Positions 42,442 to 53,716 of a stretch of DNA of 64,000 bases are shown one piece after another. Where the stretch lies: positions 1 to 64,000 of the forward strand of contig NZ_CAIWNQ010000008.1 of the NCBI RefSeq assembly GCF_903914075.1, in the 5' to 3' direction. The DNA is from Ruegeria sp. THAF57 (GTDB lineage: Bacteria > Pseudomonadota > Alphaproteobacteria > Rhodobacterales > Rhodobacteraceae). The position numbers and the translations under genes are program-made. Position 1 is the first letter of the stretch; the number at the start of each line of letters is the position of its first letter. The notes under the pieces are model-generated. The model made no database searches, was not told the origin of the DNA, and worked only from the letters and a program-made list of their open reading frames with translations.

Positions 42442-43002
42442 ATGGAAAACACTGTGAACGAGCAGAGATTCGCCCGTGCCGCGCTGGCCGTGTTCAAACG
42501 ATTTGGCGCGCGGAAGGCCACGATGGAGGAAATCGCAGCGGAGGCAGGCGTTTCGAAGCCGACGCTCTACGCGACATTCCGCAACAAGGATGCGGCTCTG
42601 GCCGGGGCAATTCGCTTTTCACAGGGCGCGTTGCTGGGCAAGGTGCGTGAAGATTGGAAATCAACACCGGGGCTCGGCCCCAAACTGGACATCTTTTTCG
42701 AGAAACTTGTTATTAGTGGGTTTGACATGTTGCATAGCGCACCCGATGCAAGCGCATTTGAAAATGCTGTCGGCGATGCAAGCTCTGCCGCGATTATTGA
42801 GACGAGAGAGGCTGAAATCCTTGCCTTGGCGGAAGCCATGAAAGACAGCGCGGGTTTGGCAAGAAACGGGCTGAGTCCTGAGGCCTTTGCCCGTTTCACG
42901 GTAAATGCTGCAATGAACGAAAAGCGGCAGGCAACGCACCGGGAAGACCTAGTCGACTTTCTGGAAACTTTGAAGAAATGTGTTTTGACCGTCGCAGGTT
43001 AG
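42442..43002 (+). CDS. TetR-family regulator of the hydrolase operon
   Basis: This is a 186-residue regulator. The helix-turn-helix (about 20-50) contains RKATMEEIAAEAGVSKPTLYATFRNKDA. I give it here as overlapping parts: MEEIAAEAGVSKPTL and YATFRNKDAAL. The C-terminal helical domain is for ligand binding. Divergent placement and the palindrome at 42383 suggest it represses the hydrolase/SnoaL/SRPBCC operon and itself. An upstream ATG (42394) is in frame but lies in the operator. Confidence 0.85.
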   Translation: MENTVNEQRFARAALAVFKRFGARKATMEEIAAEAGVSKPTLYATFRNKDAALAGAIRFSQGALLGKVREDWKSTPGLGPKLDIFFEKLVISGFDMLHSAPDASAFENAVGDASSAAIIETREAEILALAEAMKDSAGLARNGLSPEAFARFTVNAAMNEKRQATHREDLVDFLETLKKCVLTVAG

Positions 43003-43147
43003 ACCGTTTCTGGAGGGCTGCACAGGCAAGGCGCGCGGCGTGAATGCCAGCGCGCAACATGCGTTCAGTCGTCGCACTTAAATGCCAGAAAGCTGACCTT
43101 CGGGCAGGTCGCAGTATTCGGTAGTAACGGCTCAACGCAGTTATCCG

Positions 43148-43175
43148 CTGCATTTCGCATGAACGACCGCTTCTG
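43148..43175 (-). repeat. Short interspersed repeat, inverted copy
   Basis: On the minus strand AGAAGCGGTCGTTCATGCGA followed by AATGCAGC matches the repeat at 39335 with a few changes. It lies in the gap between tetR and the APCDD1-like gene. Confidence 0.4.
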
Positions 43176-43195
43176 AGTAGTCTGAGTTGCGGGTA

Positions 43196-44149
43196 TCAAA
43201 GACCAGTGTCGTAGCTGGTCAGACGAACGCTACTTGGCTTCACCAACGCCCCCATCGCCGCAAACTCCTCGGCCCAGTTTTGTGCTTGTGCGTTCAAAGC
43301 CTCCATGTCCGGGCGGTTTGTCCAATAGTTGACGCAAAGCCAGGCCCCGCCTTCGCCTTGCCCGACCGTTCGGTAGAGAAGCGTGTCGTTCTGGTTCATC
43401 TTTTGGGTGATCGCCTCGAAGAATGCGCGCACCTTCTCCGGGTCTGCACCGTCGGCCTGTTCGAATAATACGATCTCGACATGTTTGGGGACCCTTGGGT
43501 CATCTGCGCCAACTTTCTGAGTCATACCGCCCTCCAGCCGCTTGAGCGGCATTTGTAGGGTCGTCGGACGATCCTCAGGCGCCGCAAGAGGCCGACCATC
43601 AACTGGGCGCGCACCGAAATATAGGTGCCCAGCCGAAAAATGGAGCACTTCGTATTCTGTCGTTGGTGCGTTCGCGGCCACGCCCAAAACAGAGCAACCG
43701 CTTTCAAAGATGTCCTGCTCGACACCGACCACCCATTGCTCGGCGCCACATGCTCCCGGATCAGCGCTGTTTAGGAATCCGGCGAACCCCTCCATCTTGG
43801 GCGTGACGGTAAGGTAATCGTTCACGATCAGATCGACTTCTTTAGCCCCCGGCGCCACGTCCGAAGCCCCAACGACGTTCACGTCGCCGCCGAATTTAAG
43901 CTCCACGAGGGGCGCGGAACACGCCGGATCGGCAAATGTCGTGAAGTGAGCGTCAATGCGACCTGGAGCGAAGTTGATAGAACGCTTGAGATACCAAGAG
44001 GCAATCCCGTCCGGCCCGGCCTGTGGGCGTAGTTCACAGGCGATGCTCTCCCATGTGCCGTCCAGGTCGATTGATTGATCCTGCGCCGACGCGGGTGTCC
44101 CGAGCATACTGGCGACAAGCAGGCAAAGCGAAGAGCGTGGAATTTCCAT
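43196..44149 (-). CDS. Exported APCDD1-like domain protein with C-terminal dimeric alpha/beta-barrel region
   Basis: This 317-residue protein has a signal peptide (MEIPRSSLCLLVASMLG, site after ASA). The mature N-terminal region has IDLDGTWESIACELRP, WYLKRSINFAPGRIDAHF, then FADPACSAP and LHFSAGHLYFGARP, which resemble the APCDD1 domain (known mainly from an animal Wnt inhibitor). The last 100 residues (VEIVLFEQADGADPEKVRAF ... LCVNYWTNRPDMEALN) look like a dimeric alpha/beta-barrel of the ABM type. The start at 44149 is chosen for the signal peptide. Function is unknown. Confidence 0.6.
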   Translation of the reverse strand: MEIPRSSLCLLVASMLGTPASAQDQSIDLDGTWESIACELRPQAGPDGIASWYLKRSINFAPGRIDAHFTTFADPACSAPLVELKFGGDVNVVGASDVAPGAKEVDLIVNDYLTVTPKMEGFAGFLNSADPGACGAEQWVVGVEQDIFESGCSVLGVAANAPTTEYEVLHFSAGHLYFGARPVDGRPLAAPEDRPTTLQMPLKRLEGGMTQKVGADDPRVPKHVEIVLFEQADGADPEKVRAFFEAITQKMNQNDTLLYRTVGQGEGGAWLCVNYWTNRPDMEALNAQAQNWAEEFAAMGALVKPSSVRLTSYDTGL

Positions 44150-44183
44150 GGTGATGTCCTGGTTTGTAAAATTGCACAAAATT

Positions 44184-46703
<2,520 letters not shown>

Positions 46704-47276
46704 TCACAGCCGATCTAGATCGGCCGCAATATCCGACGCCAATTCTATCGCATTCACATCGTCACGCTCGGCTGACAACCGCAACCCCAAAAGATCCGAT
46801 TGATACCGTGCGGCCAACCGATCCGGGTCATGATGTGCGCCAATTTCTCCGGCCGCTTGCGCACGTCGGAAAAGGGTGGCGAAACACTCTTTCATCTCCT
46901 CCAGATGAGCGCCTGCCTTGTCCGCTAATCCATGCCCCTTGGCCTGCAGTTCAGCGAATGTCTTGGCCAGCATACAAGCACGCGCTGGCATTTCCTTGGC
47001 GCTTATCACGATCTGCGGCTGCGTTTTTAACGCCTGTAATGGCCCAACCTCGTCCGCCATGGCCGTCAATCGCGACACGCCATCCTGCGCGTACCGCTCC
47101 AACGCCAAAGCATAAAGCGCATCCTTGGATCCAAAGGCCGCATAGAAACTGCCAGGTTTCAGATTCAGTTCGCGCTCAAGATCCTTGAGCGACGTTCCAG
47201 CCCACCCCTGACGCCAAAAAATATCCCTGGCCTGCGCGATCAGCGCATCGCGGTCGTATGAAGGTTTGCGAGGCAT
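46704..47276 (-). CDS. TetR-family regulator divergent from a CMD-family gene
   Basis: This is a 190-residue regulator. RDALIAQARDIFWRQGWAGT and FYAAFGSKDALYALALERY frame the DNA-binding domain at residues 8-50, and the C-terminal part is of the TetR_C/AcrR type with QLQAKG-like FAELQAKGHGLADKAG. The start is put at 47276 (MPRKPSYDRDA). Two perfect 16-bp palindromes in the gap to the divergent gene are its probable operators. Related regulators respond to electrophiles or quinones, but the ligand is not known. Confidence 0.88.
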   Translation of the reverse strand: MPRKPSYDRDALIAQARDIFWRQGWAGTSLKDLERELNLKPGSFYAAFGSKDALYALALERYAQDGVSRLTAMADEVGPLQALKTQPQIVISAKEMPARACMLAKTFAELQAKGHGLADKAGAHLEEMKECFATLFRRAQAAGEIGAHHDPDRLAARYQSDLLGLRLSAERDDVNAIELASDIAADLDRL

Positions 47277-47291
47277 CGGGTTCACCAATTC

Positions 47292-47307
47292 TTGAGCGTT
47301 TGCTCAA
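47292..47307. promoter_or_regulatory. TetR operator 1
   Basis: TTGAGCGTTTGCTCAA: 6+6 perfect arms TTGAGC/GCTCAA about a 4-base centre. It lies 15 bp from the tetR start in the divergent gap. Confidence 0.7.
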
Positions 47308-47315
47308 ATATATAC

Positions 47316-47331
47316 TTGAGTGATCACTCAA
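47316..47331. promoter_or_regulatory. TetR operator 2
   Basis: TTGAGTGATCACTCAA is a perfect 16-bp palindrome, 24 bp centre-to-centre from operator 1. Two similar sites on related helical faces suggest cooperative binding that represses both tetR and the CMD-family gene. Confidence 0.72.
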
Positions 47332-47376
47332 TAAAGCCTAAATACGACTCACAGCGCCAGAAACAGGAGTTTTGAC

Positions 47377-47943
47377 ATGGCAAACTTCCCCTCTCATGAC
47401 CTTGAAACCGCCCCTGAAGGGTCCAAACCGCTGCTGGAAAAGTCTCAGGCCGCGTTTGGCCGCCTGCCCGGCCTACATAAAGTGATGGCGGAAAGCCCGC
47501 AGCATCTGGAGGGCTATCAGGTTCTGCATCATTTGTTCCTGCAGACCGACTTTGACAATGACGAGAAGACTGTTGTCTGGCAGACAATCAACGTGGAAAA
47601 CGAATGCCACTATTGTGTGCCTGCCCATACCGGCATCGCCAAGATGATGAAGGTCTCGGACGAAATCACCGAGGCCCTGCGCAACGAAACTCCGCTCCCG
47701 TCGGCCAAGCTTGAGGCCCTGCGGACCTTCACGTTGCAAATGATGGAAACCCGTGGCAACCCGTCCGATGCACAGCTTCAGGCGTTCTTTGACGCCGGGT
47801 ATTCGCACCGCGCCGTTCTGGATGTGGTGCTGGGCCTGGCACAGAAAACCATGTCGAACTACGTCAACCACATGGCCCAAACACCCGTTGATGAGGTGAT
47901 GCGCGGCTTCTTGTGGGAACGCAAAGTCGGCGAACCGGCCTAA
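47377..47943 (+). CDS. Carboxymuconolactone decarboxylase/AhpD-family protein
   Basis: This 188-residue protein has the redox motif ECHYCVPAH (CxxC plus His) of AhpD-like peroxidase-related enzymes. The rest is helical. Such proteins reduce peroxides with a thiol partner or have no known substrate. The divergent TetR and its operators probably control it. AAACAGGAG lies upstream. Its TAA stop overlaps the recF stop on the other strand. Confidence 0.88.
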   Translation: MANFPSHDLETAPEGSKPLLEKSQAAFGRLPGLHKVMAESPQHLEGYQVLHHLFLQTDFDNDEKTVVWQTINVENECHYCVPAHTGIAKMMKVSDEITEALRNETPLPSAKLEALRTFTLQMMETRGNPSDAQLQAFFDAGYSHRAVLDVVLGLAQKTMSNYVNHMAQTPVDEVMRGFLWERKVGEPA

Positions 47944-49037
47944 GCCGTCACGACTGAGCCCTTATCGCTTTCGGTAACAACCAGCGTTTGGGCCCGGTCC
48001 CCCAACTCTGCAAACAGCTCAGGCCCGGTGCCTGTCATCCAGGCCTGAGCCCCCAGCGCGCAAATCTCATCATAAAGCGCAGCCCGCCGCCCGGCATCCA
48101 GATGTGCCGCAACCTCATCCAGCAATACGATCGGCGGCGCACCCACTGTCTCAGCCAGTGCACGTGCATTCGACAGGATCAACGACACCAACAGCGCCTT
48201 CTGCTCTCCGGTTGAACAATCCCTGGCGGGAACGCCCTTGGCTGCAAATACCCCATACACGTCAGAACGATGTGGCCCCACCAATGTCCGCCCTGCAGCC
48301 AAATCGCGGAACCGGCTTTCGGCCAGTGCCTCGCGCAGATCGTCTGCTGTTTCGGGCATCGCACCTTCGGTTTGCACCAGCTCCAGATCAGCCGATGGAA
48401 AGGCGGTTTCCGCCCTCTCCTGCGCCGCGCGCAAACAATCCAATGCCGCCAGCCGCGCTGCGTGGATACGATATCCGGTCTCGGCCATCTGTCCTTCCAG
48501 CGCGGCATACCAATGGGCATCGCGCACCTGCTCTTTCAGCAGGCGGTTCCGCTCGCGCATGGACTTCTCATAAGTCAGGGACGCCTCAGCGTGGGTCGGA
48601 TCAAAACTCAAGGCTATGCGATCCAGAAACCGCCGCCGCCCTTCAGCCCCTTCGATCCATAACCGGTCCATTGATGGGATCAGCCAGACCACCCGCGCCA
48701 GCTTGCCCAGATCAATCTGACTGGCCGCCTTGCCATCAATCCGAACTTGCCGTGCCGCGCCACCCTCGGACCACGTCTCGATCTCATAGCTTTGCCCCTG
48801 CGCCTGCAACACACCAGACAGCTTCCAGCCCAGCGCCTCGGGCCGCCGCGTCATCTCAGCCGCACTCGCCCGCCGCATCCCACGTCCGGGCGAGAACAAC
48901 GACACCGCCTCAAGAATGTTGGTCTTACCGGCCCCGTTTGGCCCATGCAGCGCAACCGGCCGCCCATCCAAAGCCAGCCGCGCCAGCTTATGCGACCGAA
49001 AATGCGAGACCGTCAGCTCGGTCAGGGCCAATCCCAT
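47940..49037 (-). CDS. recF: RecF, recombination mediator ATPase
   Basis: This 365-residue SMC-like ATPase loads RecA at gaps with RecO and RecR. Walker A HGPNGAGKTN is at residues 31-40, the Q-loop lies in the coiled middle region, the ABC signature is near DCSTGEQKALLVS, and Walker B is IVLLDEVAAHLD. The order dnaA-dnaN-recF is the classic conserved one, with 59 bp between dnaN and recF. Length is normal. Confidence 0.97.
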   Translation of the reverse strand: MGLALTELTVSHFRSHKLARLALDGRPVALHGPNGAGKTNILEAVSLFSPGRGMRRASAAEMTRRPEALGWKLSGVLQAQGQSYEIETWSEGGAARQVRIDGKAASQIDLGKLARVVWLIPSMDRLWIEGAEGRRRFLDRIALSFDPTHAEASLTYEKSMRERNRLLKEQVRDAHWYAALEGQMAETGYRIHAARLAALDCLRAAQERAETAFPSADLELVQTEGAMPETADDLREALAESRFRDLAAGRTLVGPHRSDVYGVFAAKGVPARDCSTGEQKALLVSLILSNARALAETVGAPPIVLLDEVAAHLDAGRRAALYDEICALGAQAWMTGTGPELFAELGDRAQTLVVTESDKGSVVTA

Positions 49038-49096
49038 GACCCCACCCTTCTTCTGTTCAAAAATACTTCCGCCGGAGGCATCGCGCGCCAGCGCGA

Positions 49097-50218
49097 TCAG
49101 ACGCGCATCGGCATGACGACGTAAACCGCGCTCTGATCATTGCCTTCGCGCATCAAGGTCGGATCACCGGCCGAGTTAAACAGGAACACCGCATTCTCGC
49201 GATCCACCTGAGAGGCAATCTCGAGCAGGTATTTCGCATTGAATCCAATCTCAAGCCGCTCGTCGCCATAAGCCACGGCCAGCTCTTCCTCGGCGGCACC
49301 GCTGTCAGGGGCATTGACCGACAGAACCAGCTTATCGGCATCCAACTGCAACTTCACCGCGCGCGAGCGCTCGGACGATACGGTCGCCACCCGATCCACG
49401 GCTTGCGCGAATTCGGCGGCATCCACTTCCAACTGGCGCGTGTTGCCCTGCGGAATCACACGAGTGTAGTCGGGGAAGGTGCCGTCGATCACTTTCGAAG
49501 TCAGCGTGATATCAGGCGTCGCAAAGCGCACCTTGGTTTCGCTGACCGAAACCGCGATATCCATCTCGTCATCGTCCAGCAGCTTGCGCAGCTCACCCAC
49601 GGTCTTGCGCGGTACGATCACGCCCGGCATATCAGCCGCCCCATCAGGCAGATCCGCATCAATCCGCGCCAGACGGTGCCCGTCTGTGGCCACACAGCGC
49701 AGCACCTTACCGCCCTCGGATCCATCGGCCACATGCATATAAACGCCATTCAGGTAATAGCGTGTCTCTTCGGTCGAGATCGCAAATTTCGACTTGTCAA
49801 ACAAACGCCGCAACAGCGCCGCTGAGGCGGTAAAGTTCGACTGATATTCCGAGGACGCCATCACCGGGAAATCCTCTTTCGGCAGGGTCGCCAGCGAAAA
49901 GTTCGACCGCCCCGCTTCAACCGTCAGACGACCTGCGGCACTGTCAGCGGTCAACGTCACCAAAGCCCCATCCGGCAGCTTCCGCACGATTTCATGCAAG
50001 GTCGTCGCCGCTACGGTGGTCGCACCGGCTTTTTCGACCTGTGCGGGCGCCTTATCAACCACTTCGATATCCAGATCGGTGGCTCGGAACAAGGCCACAT
50101 CGCCTTCGGCTTCGATCAGCACGTTGGCAAGTATTGGAATGGTGTTGCGACGTTCCACAACGGATTGGGCCTGCGAGACGGCCTTAAGAAGGGTGCCGCG
50201 TTCGATGCTGATCTTCAT
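49097..50218 (-). CDS. dnaN: DNA polymerase III beta subunit (sliding clamp)
   Basis: This 373-residue clamp dimerises into a ring of six similar domains that tethers polymerase III. The start is MKISIERGTLLKAVSQAQSV, and the end ...VYVVMPMRV is the conserved clamp C-terminus next to the peptide-binding cleft. A terminator of dnaA lies 170 bp upstream, so dnaN probably has its own promoter. Length is standard. Confidence 0.97.
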   Translation of the reverse strand: MKISIERGTLLKAVSQAQSVVERRNTIPILANVLIEAEGDVALFRATDLDIEVVDKAPAQVEKAGATTVAATTLHEIVRKLPDGALVTLTADSAAGRLTVEAGRSNFSLATLPKEDFPVMASSEYQSNFTASAALLRRLFDKSKFAISTEETRYYLNGVYMHVADGSEGGKVLRCVATDGHRLARIDADLPDGAADMPGVIVPRKTVGELRKLLDDDEMDIAVSVSETKVRFATPDITLTSKVIDGTFPDYTRVIPQGNTRQLEVDAAEFAQAVDRVATVSSERSRAVKLQLDADKLVLSVNAPDSGAAEEELAVAYGDERLEIGFNAKYLLEIASQVDRENAVFLFNSAGDPTLMREGNDQSAVYVVMPMRV

Positions 50219-50390
50219 ACCCTCAATTCCTTTGACTTGCGTGCCGATTTGGGCGGGACTGGCACGTTAGCGGTTCCACCCTGAGGCACAAGGATTTTTT
50301 ATGGATTTCTGAGTCGGATTGACCAAAGCGTCAAGAGGGGCGTGACCAAGCGGGCACAGTTCCCACCCAACCGTGGGTTAAAGCCCACAA

Positions 50391-50425
50391 GAAAGCGCCC
50401 CGGACCAAAGGACCGGGGCGCTTTC
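50391..50425 (-). terminator. dnaA terminator
   Basis: Long stem GAAAGCGCCCCGG / CCGGGGCGCTTTC with a 9-base loop, 20 bp past the dnaA stop on the minus strand. It has a short T run after the stem. It separates dnaA from dnaN. Confidence 0.8.
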
Positions 50426-50444
50426 AAATGACTGAGGCTGGAAA

Positions 50445-51830
50445 TCAGGCTTCCAGCGACCGGCGCAGCATCTCGACGTCTTCGGCGATCTGGCCGTCGG
50501 TCGTTTTCAGCTCTTCGATACGTTTGACGCCGTGCATGACCGTTGTGTGATCACGCCCGCCGAAACGGCGCCCGATCTCGGGCAGGGACCGGCTGGTGAG
50601 TTGCTTGCACAGATACATCGCCACCTGACGCGGACGCGCATAAGACCGCAGGCGCTTGGGGCCGATGATGTCGGACAGGCGGATGTTGTAGTATTCTGAA
50701 ACCTTGCGCTGGATTTCCTCGACGGTGATCTTGCGCTCGGATGCGCGCAACACGTCGGCCAGACAATCCTGCGTCAGTTCCATATCAATCTCGCGCCCCA
50801 CCAGCGACGCAAAGGCGAACAACCGCGTTAGCGCGCCTTCCAGCACACGAACATTGGTCGAGATGCGATGGGCCAGAAACTCCAGCACGCCGTCTGCGAT
50901 TTTCAGATCGGGATAGGTGCTGCTGTACTGTTGCACCTTGTTCTGAAGAATACCCAGACGCAGTTCATAGTCAGTCGGGTGCAAATCCACGACCAGACCA
51001 CATTGCAGGCGCGATTTTACACGGTCCTCCAGATCCTTGATCTCACCCGGTGCGCGGTCGGCCGAGATGATGATCTGTTTGTTCTGATCCACCAGCGCAT
51101 TGAACGTGTGAAAGAACTCTTCCTGCGTAGAATCCTTGCCTGCGATGAATTGCACATCGTCTACCATCAGCACATCGACCGACCGGAATAGGTGTTTGAA
51201 ATCCATCATGCGGCGTTCGCGCAGAGCCTGCACAAAGCGATACATGAACTGTTCCGCTGACAGGTAAAGCACGTTCAGGTCGGGCCGTTTGGTTTTCAGT
51301 TCCCATGCAATGGCGTGCATCAGGTGCGTTTTACCCAGGCCAACTCCACCGTACAGAACCAGCGGATTGAAAGTCACGGGGCCACCTTCGGACACGCGGC
51401 GCGCAGCGGCATGGGCCAATTCGTTGGGCTTACCAACCACAAAAGTGTCAAATGTGAAACGGGCATCCAGAGGCGCGGCCTGCAAGGATTCCAACGCATC
51501 ATTTGCTACTTCGGTCAAATGGGGCACAGCGGCCTCTGGCCCGGGCGCTTGCACCGGCTCTGCCTCGACTGACGGGCGCGTCGGTGAATTTGCTGCGACC
51601 CGGAACGCAAGGCGTTGAACGGGCTCACCTGCCGTATTCAACTCATACAAGATGAGATCTGCAAAATTTTGGCTGACGTAATTGCCCATAAAATTCGTAG
51701 GCACCGAAAATACAGCTACCCCATCCTGAACCTCTTGGAACTCCAGAGGTTCGATCCAGGTGGTGTAGTTATTTTTTCCAATAGCCTTGAGCAGTTTATT
51801 ACGCAGTAGTCCCCATTTTTCTTGTGTCAT
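50445..51830 (-). CDS. dnaA: Chromosomal replication initiator DnaA
   Basis: This 461-residue AAA+ initiator melts the origin. Domain I is about 1-80 (LLRNKLLKAIGKNNYTTWI), and a Pro/Ala/Glu-rich linker follows to about 125. Domain III has Walker A YGGVGLGKTHLM and Walker B VLMVDDVQFIAGK. Domain IV has the DNA-binding signature GGRDHTTVMHGVKRI. The start at 51830 (MTQEKWGLL) is chosen over a further upstream Met because the family begins there, with GTGAGG upstream. Confidence 0.97.
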   Translation of the reverse strand: MTQEKWGLLRNKLLKAIGKNNYTTWIEPLEFQEVQDGVAVFSVPTNFMGNYVSQNFADLILYELNTAGEPVQRLAFRVAANSPTRPSVEAEPVQAPGPEAAVPHLTEVANDALESLQAAPLDARFTFDTFVVGKPNELAHAAARRVSEGGPVTFNPLVLYGGVGLGKTHLMHAIAWELKTKRPDLNVLYLSAEQFMYRFVQALRERRMMDFKHLFRSVDVLMVDDVQFIAGKDSTQEEFFHTFNALVDQNKQIIISADRAPGEIKDLEDRVKSRLQCGLVVDLHPTDYELRLGILQNKVQQYSSTYPDLKIADGVLEFLAHRISTNVRVLEGALTRLFAFASLVGREIDMELTQDCLADVLRASERKITVEEIQRKVSEYYNIRLSDIIGPKRLRSYARPRQVAMYLCKQLTSRSLPEIGRRFGGRDHTTVMHGVKRIEELKTTDGQIAEDVEMLRRSLEA

Positions 51831-52384
51831 TAAGCGCCTCACGCATCCCATTCTTTATTGGCCTGTCGGCCTTATTTCTAAGTCCCGGTTGCCCGGTACG
51901 CGCACTCACACGCAAAAGGGTACCCATCCGCCAAACTGAAATAGCCTGACGCCTTGTTTTTGAATGTCGACACTACCTGGCACAAAGGCATTCCAAATAA
52001 CGGAACCGCCCCGGAAACCGGGTTGCGTGTCGCAATCTTCTTTTTTTTAGACAGGGCTAGGAAGCCTGAATGCATCAGGTCCCAAAGCAGATCAGCAAAC
52101 CAGCAGTCCCGGTTGCCAACATTCGTTCCCGATCGCCCTGATGCCCGTCAGTTTGATCCCTGGAACAGCCTGTCCCCCCAAGCGAGTGAATCGCTGAATC
52201 AGTGGTAACAAGATGGCGAGGTCCCCGGCAACGAAACTCTGATATTGACTCGCCTCTGAGCGCGAAAGAATCTCTTGGCTTGGTGAAGCGCGGTATTCTG
52301 GCAACAGCAAAAAGGGCGCCGCGATGCGCGACGCCCTTCAAAATAGTTCAGCCTTTCTTACGTGACCCCAGGTCAGAGAAAGAC
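51831..52384. other. Long gene-free region between dnaA and rpsT
   Basis: About 550 bp. It contains the dnaA promoter region on the left and the rpsT terminator on the right. By eye there is no cluster of TTATCCACA-type DnaA boxes and no AT-rich unwinding stretch, so it does not look like oriC. An isolated run of eight T (about 52043-52050) is the only other structure. Confidence 0.5.
52311..52340 (-). terminator. rpsT terminator
   Basis: Minus-strand stem AAGGGCGTCGCGC with its mate ending GGCGCCCTT, followed by TTTTGCTG. It lies 45 bp past the rpsT stop. Confidence 0.8.
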
Positions 52385-52648
52385 TCAGCCCAGCGCCTTC
52401 ACGCGCGAGGACAGGCGCGACATTTTACGCGCTGCGGTGTTCTTGTGGAAAACGCCTTTGGTGACGCCGCGCATCAGCTCGGGCTGTGCCGCGCGCAGAG
52501 CGGCGGTTGCTGCGTCCTTGTCGCCGGATGCGATCGCTTCTTCGACCTTGCGCAGGTAGGTGCGGATGCGCGAACGACGTGCTTTGTTAATTGCGAAACG
52601 CTTCTCGTTCTGACGAGCGCGTTTTTTTGCCTGGGGCGAGTTAGCCAT
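52385..52648 (-). CDS. rpsT: Ribosomal protein bS20
   Basis: This 87-residue, lysine/arginine-rich helical protein binds the 5' domain of 16S rRNA. It begins [18 protein letters not shown] and ends [11 protein letters not shown], as in the family. It lies upstream of dnaA on the same strand, a neighbourhood typical of alphaproteobacteria. The start and length are standard. Confidence 0.96.
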   Translation of the reverse strand: MANSPQAKKRARQNEKRFAINKARRSRIRTYLRKVEEAIASGDKDAATAALRAAQPELMRGVTKGVFHKNTAARKMSRLSSRVKALG

Positions 52649-52829
52649 GTGTCTCTGACCTTTGTACGGTACGGTTCTATGAATTGCGCGCCACGGGTAA
52701 TCCGCACCGGATCAGAAATCACGAGTGTGAGTCGGGCCAAAGCGGGCCGCACGCGCATGTATAGCGGCGCTTACTATCCAAGTTGGAAGGGTTTGCCAAG
52801 CAGATTCTTATTGCTGCAAGGCAGGTATG

Positions 52830-52853
52830 AAAAAGGCGGGCATGTACCCGCCT
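52830..52853 (-). terminator. Terminator of the enoyl-CoA hydratase gene
   Basis: Stem GGCGGG / CCCGCC around a 6-base loop with five T after it on the minus strand, about 20 bp past the stop. Confidence 0.85.
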
Positions 52854-52873
52854 GACCCGATCTGAAAGGTCGC

Positions 52874-53650
52874 TTACTTGTCGCGGAACTGGGCCGCGCG
52901 CTTTTCAAGAAATGCAGCCATACCTTCTTTTTGATCTTCGCTTGCAAACATCGAATGGAACACCCGACGCTCAAACAGCATCCCTTCGCTCAGCGGCAGT
53001 TCATAGCTGCGATTCACAGCCTCTTTTGCTGCTATTGCGCTCAACTGGGATTTTTCAGCAATCTTTTGGGCTGCGGCCGTCGCCTCATCCAAAAGTTTCT
53101 TTGCAGGGACAACCCGACTGACCAAGCCCGCCCGTTCTGCTTCTTCGGCATCCATGAAGCGCCCGGTCAGGTTCATGTCCATTGATTTGGACTTGCCAAC
53201 AAACCGGGTCAGGCGCTGCGTGCCACCCAGACCCGCAATAACTCCGAGATTGATTTCAGGCTGACCGAACTTGGCCGAATCTGCCGCGATTATGAAATCG
53301 CACATCATCGCCAGTTCGCATCCACCGCCCAGCGCGTAACCTGCAACTGCGGCAATGATTGGTTTGCGGATGGCCGTTATCCGGTCATTTACATCACCGA
53401 ATAGGTTTTTGGTGTAGACATCGACAAAACCCATCTCGGACATCTCTTTGATGTCCGCGCCGGCGGCAAAAGCCTTTTCCGAGCCGGTGATGATGATGCA
53501 GCGCACTTTGTCGTTTTGATCCGCCTCTTCCAGTGCTGTGCACAATTCCTGCGTCAACTGCGAGTTCAGCGCATTCAGAGCATCTGGTCTATCAAGCTTG
53601 ATAAGGGCGACGTGGTCTTCGATTTCGACGATGATCGTCTCAAAAGCCAT
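52874..53650 (-). CDS. Enoyl-CoA hydratase (crotonase family)
   Basis: This 258-residue enzyme adds water to trans-2-enoyl-CoA in fatty-acid or amino-acid breakdown. The oxyanion-hole segments are [11 protein letters not shown] and [17 protein letters not shown], and the catalytic glutamates fall in the CELAMM and QPEINLGV stretches. The C-terminal helix ends [10 protein letters not shown]. It stands alone between rpsT and mutM. Whether it favours short-chain substrates cannot be told. Confidence 0.93.
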   Translation of the reverse strand: MAFETIIVEIEDHVALIKLDRPDALNALNSQLTQELCTALEEADQNDKVRCIIITGSEKAFAAGADIKEMSEMGFVDVYTKNLFGDVNDRITAIRKPIIAAVAGYALGGGCELAMMCDFIIAADSAKFGQPEINLGVIAGLGGTQRLTRFVGKSKSMDMNLTGRFMDAEEAERAGLVSRVVPAKKLLDEATAAAQKIAEKSQLSAIAAKEAVNRSYELPLSEGMLFERRVFHSMFASEDQKEGMAAFLEKRAAQFRDK

Positions 53651-53716
53651 GAGGTGTAAGCTTCCGGTTGTTCCGTTCAGTAACGATTCATTATCACGCG
53701 AAAACGTTGGATCAAG

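Noticed and set aside
48104-49039. A 311-codon frame on the plus strand opposite recF
   Set aside because: It is Pro/Arg/Ser-rich shadow sequence, while recF on the other strand has all its motifs.
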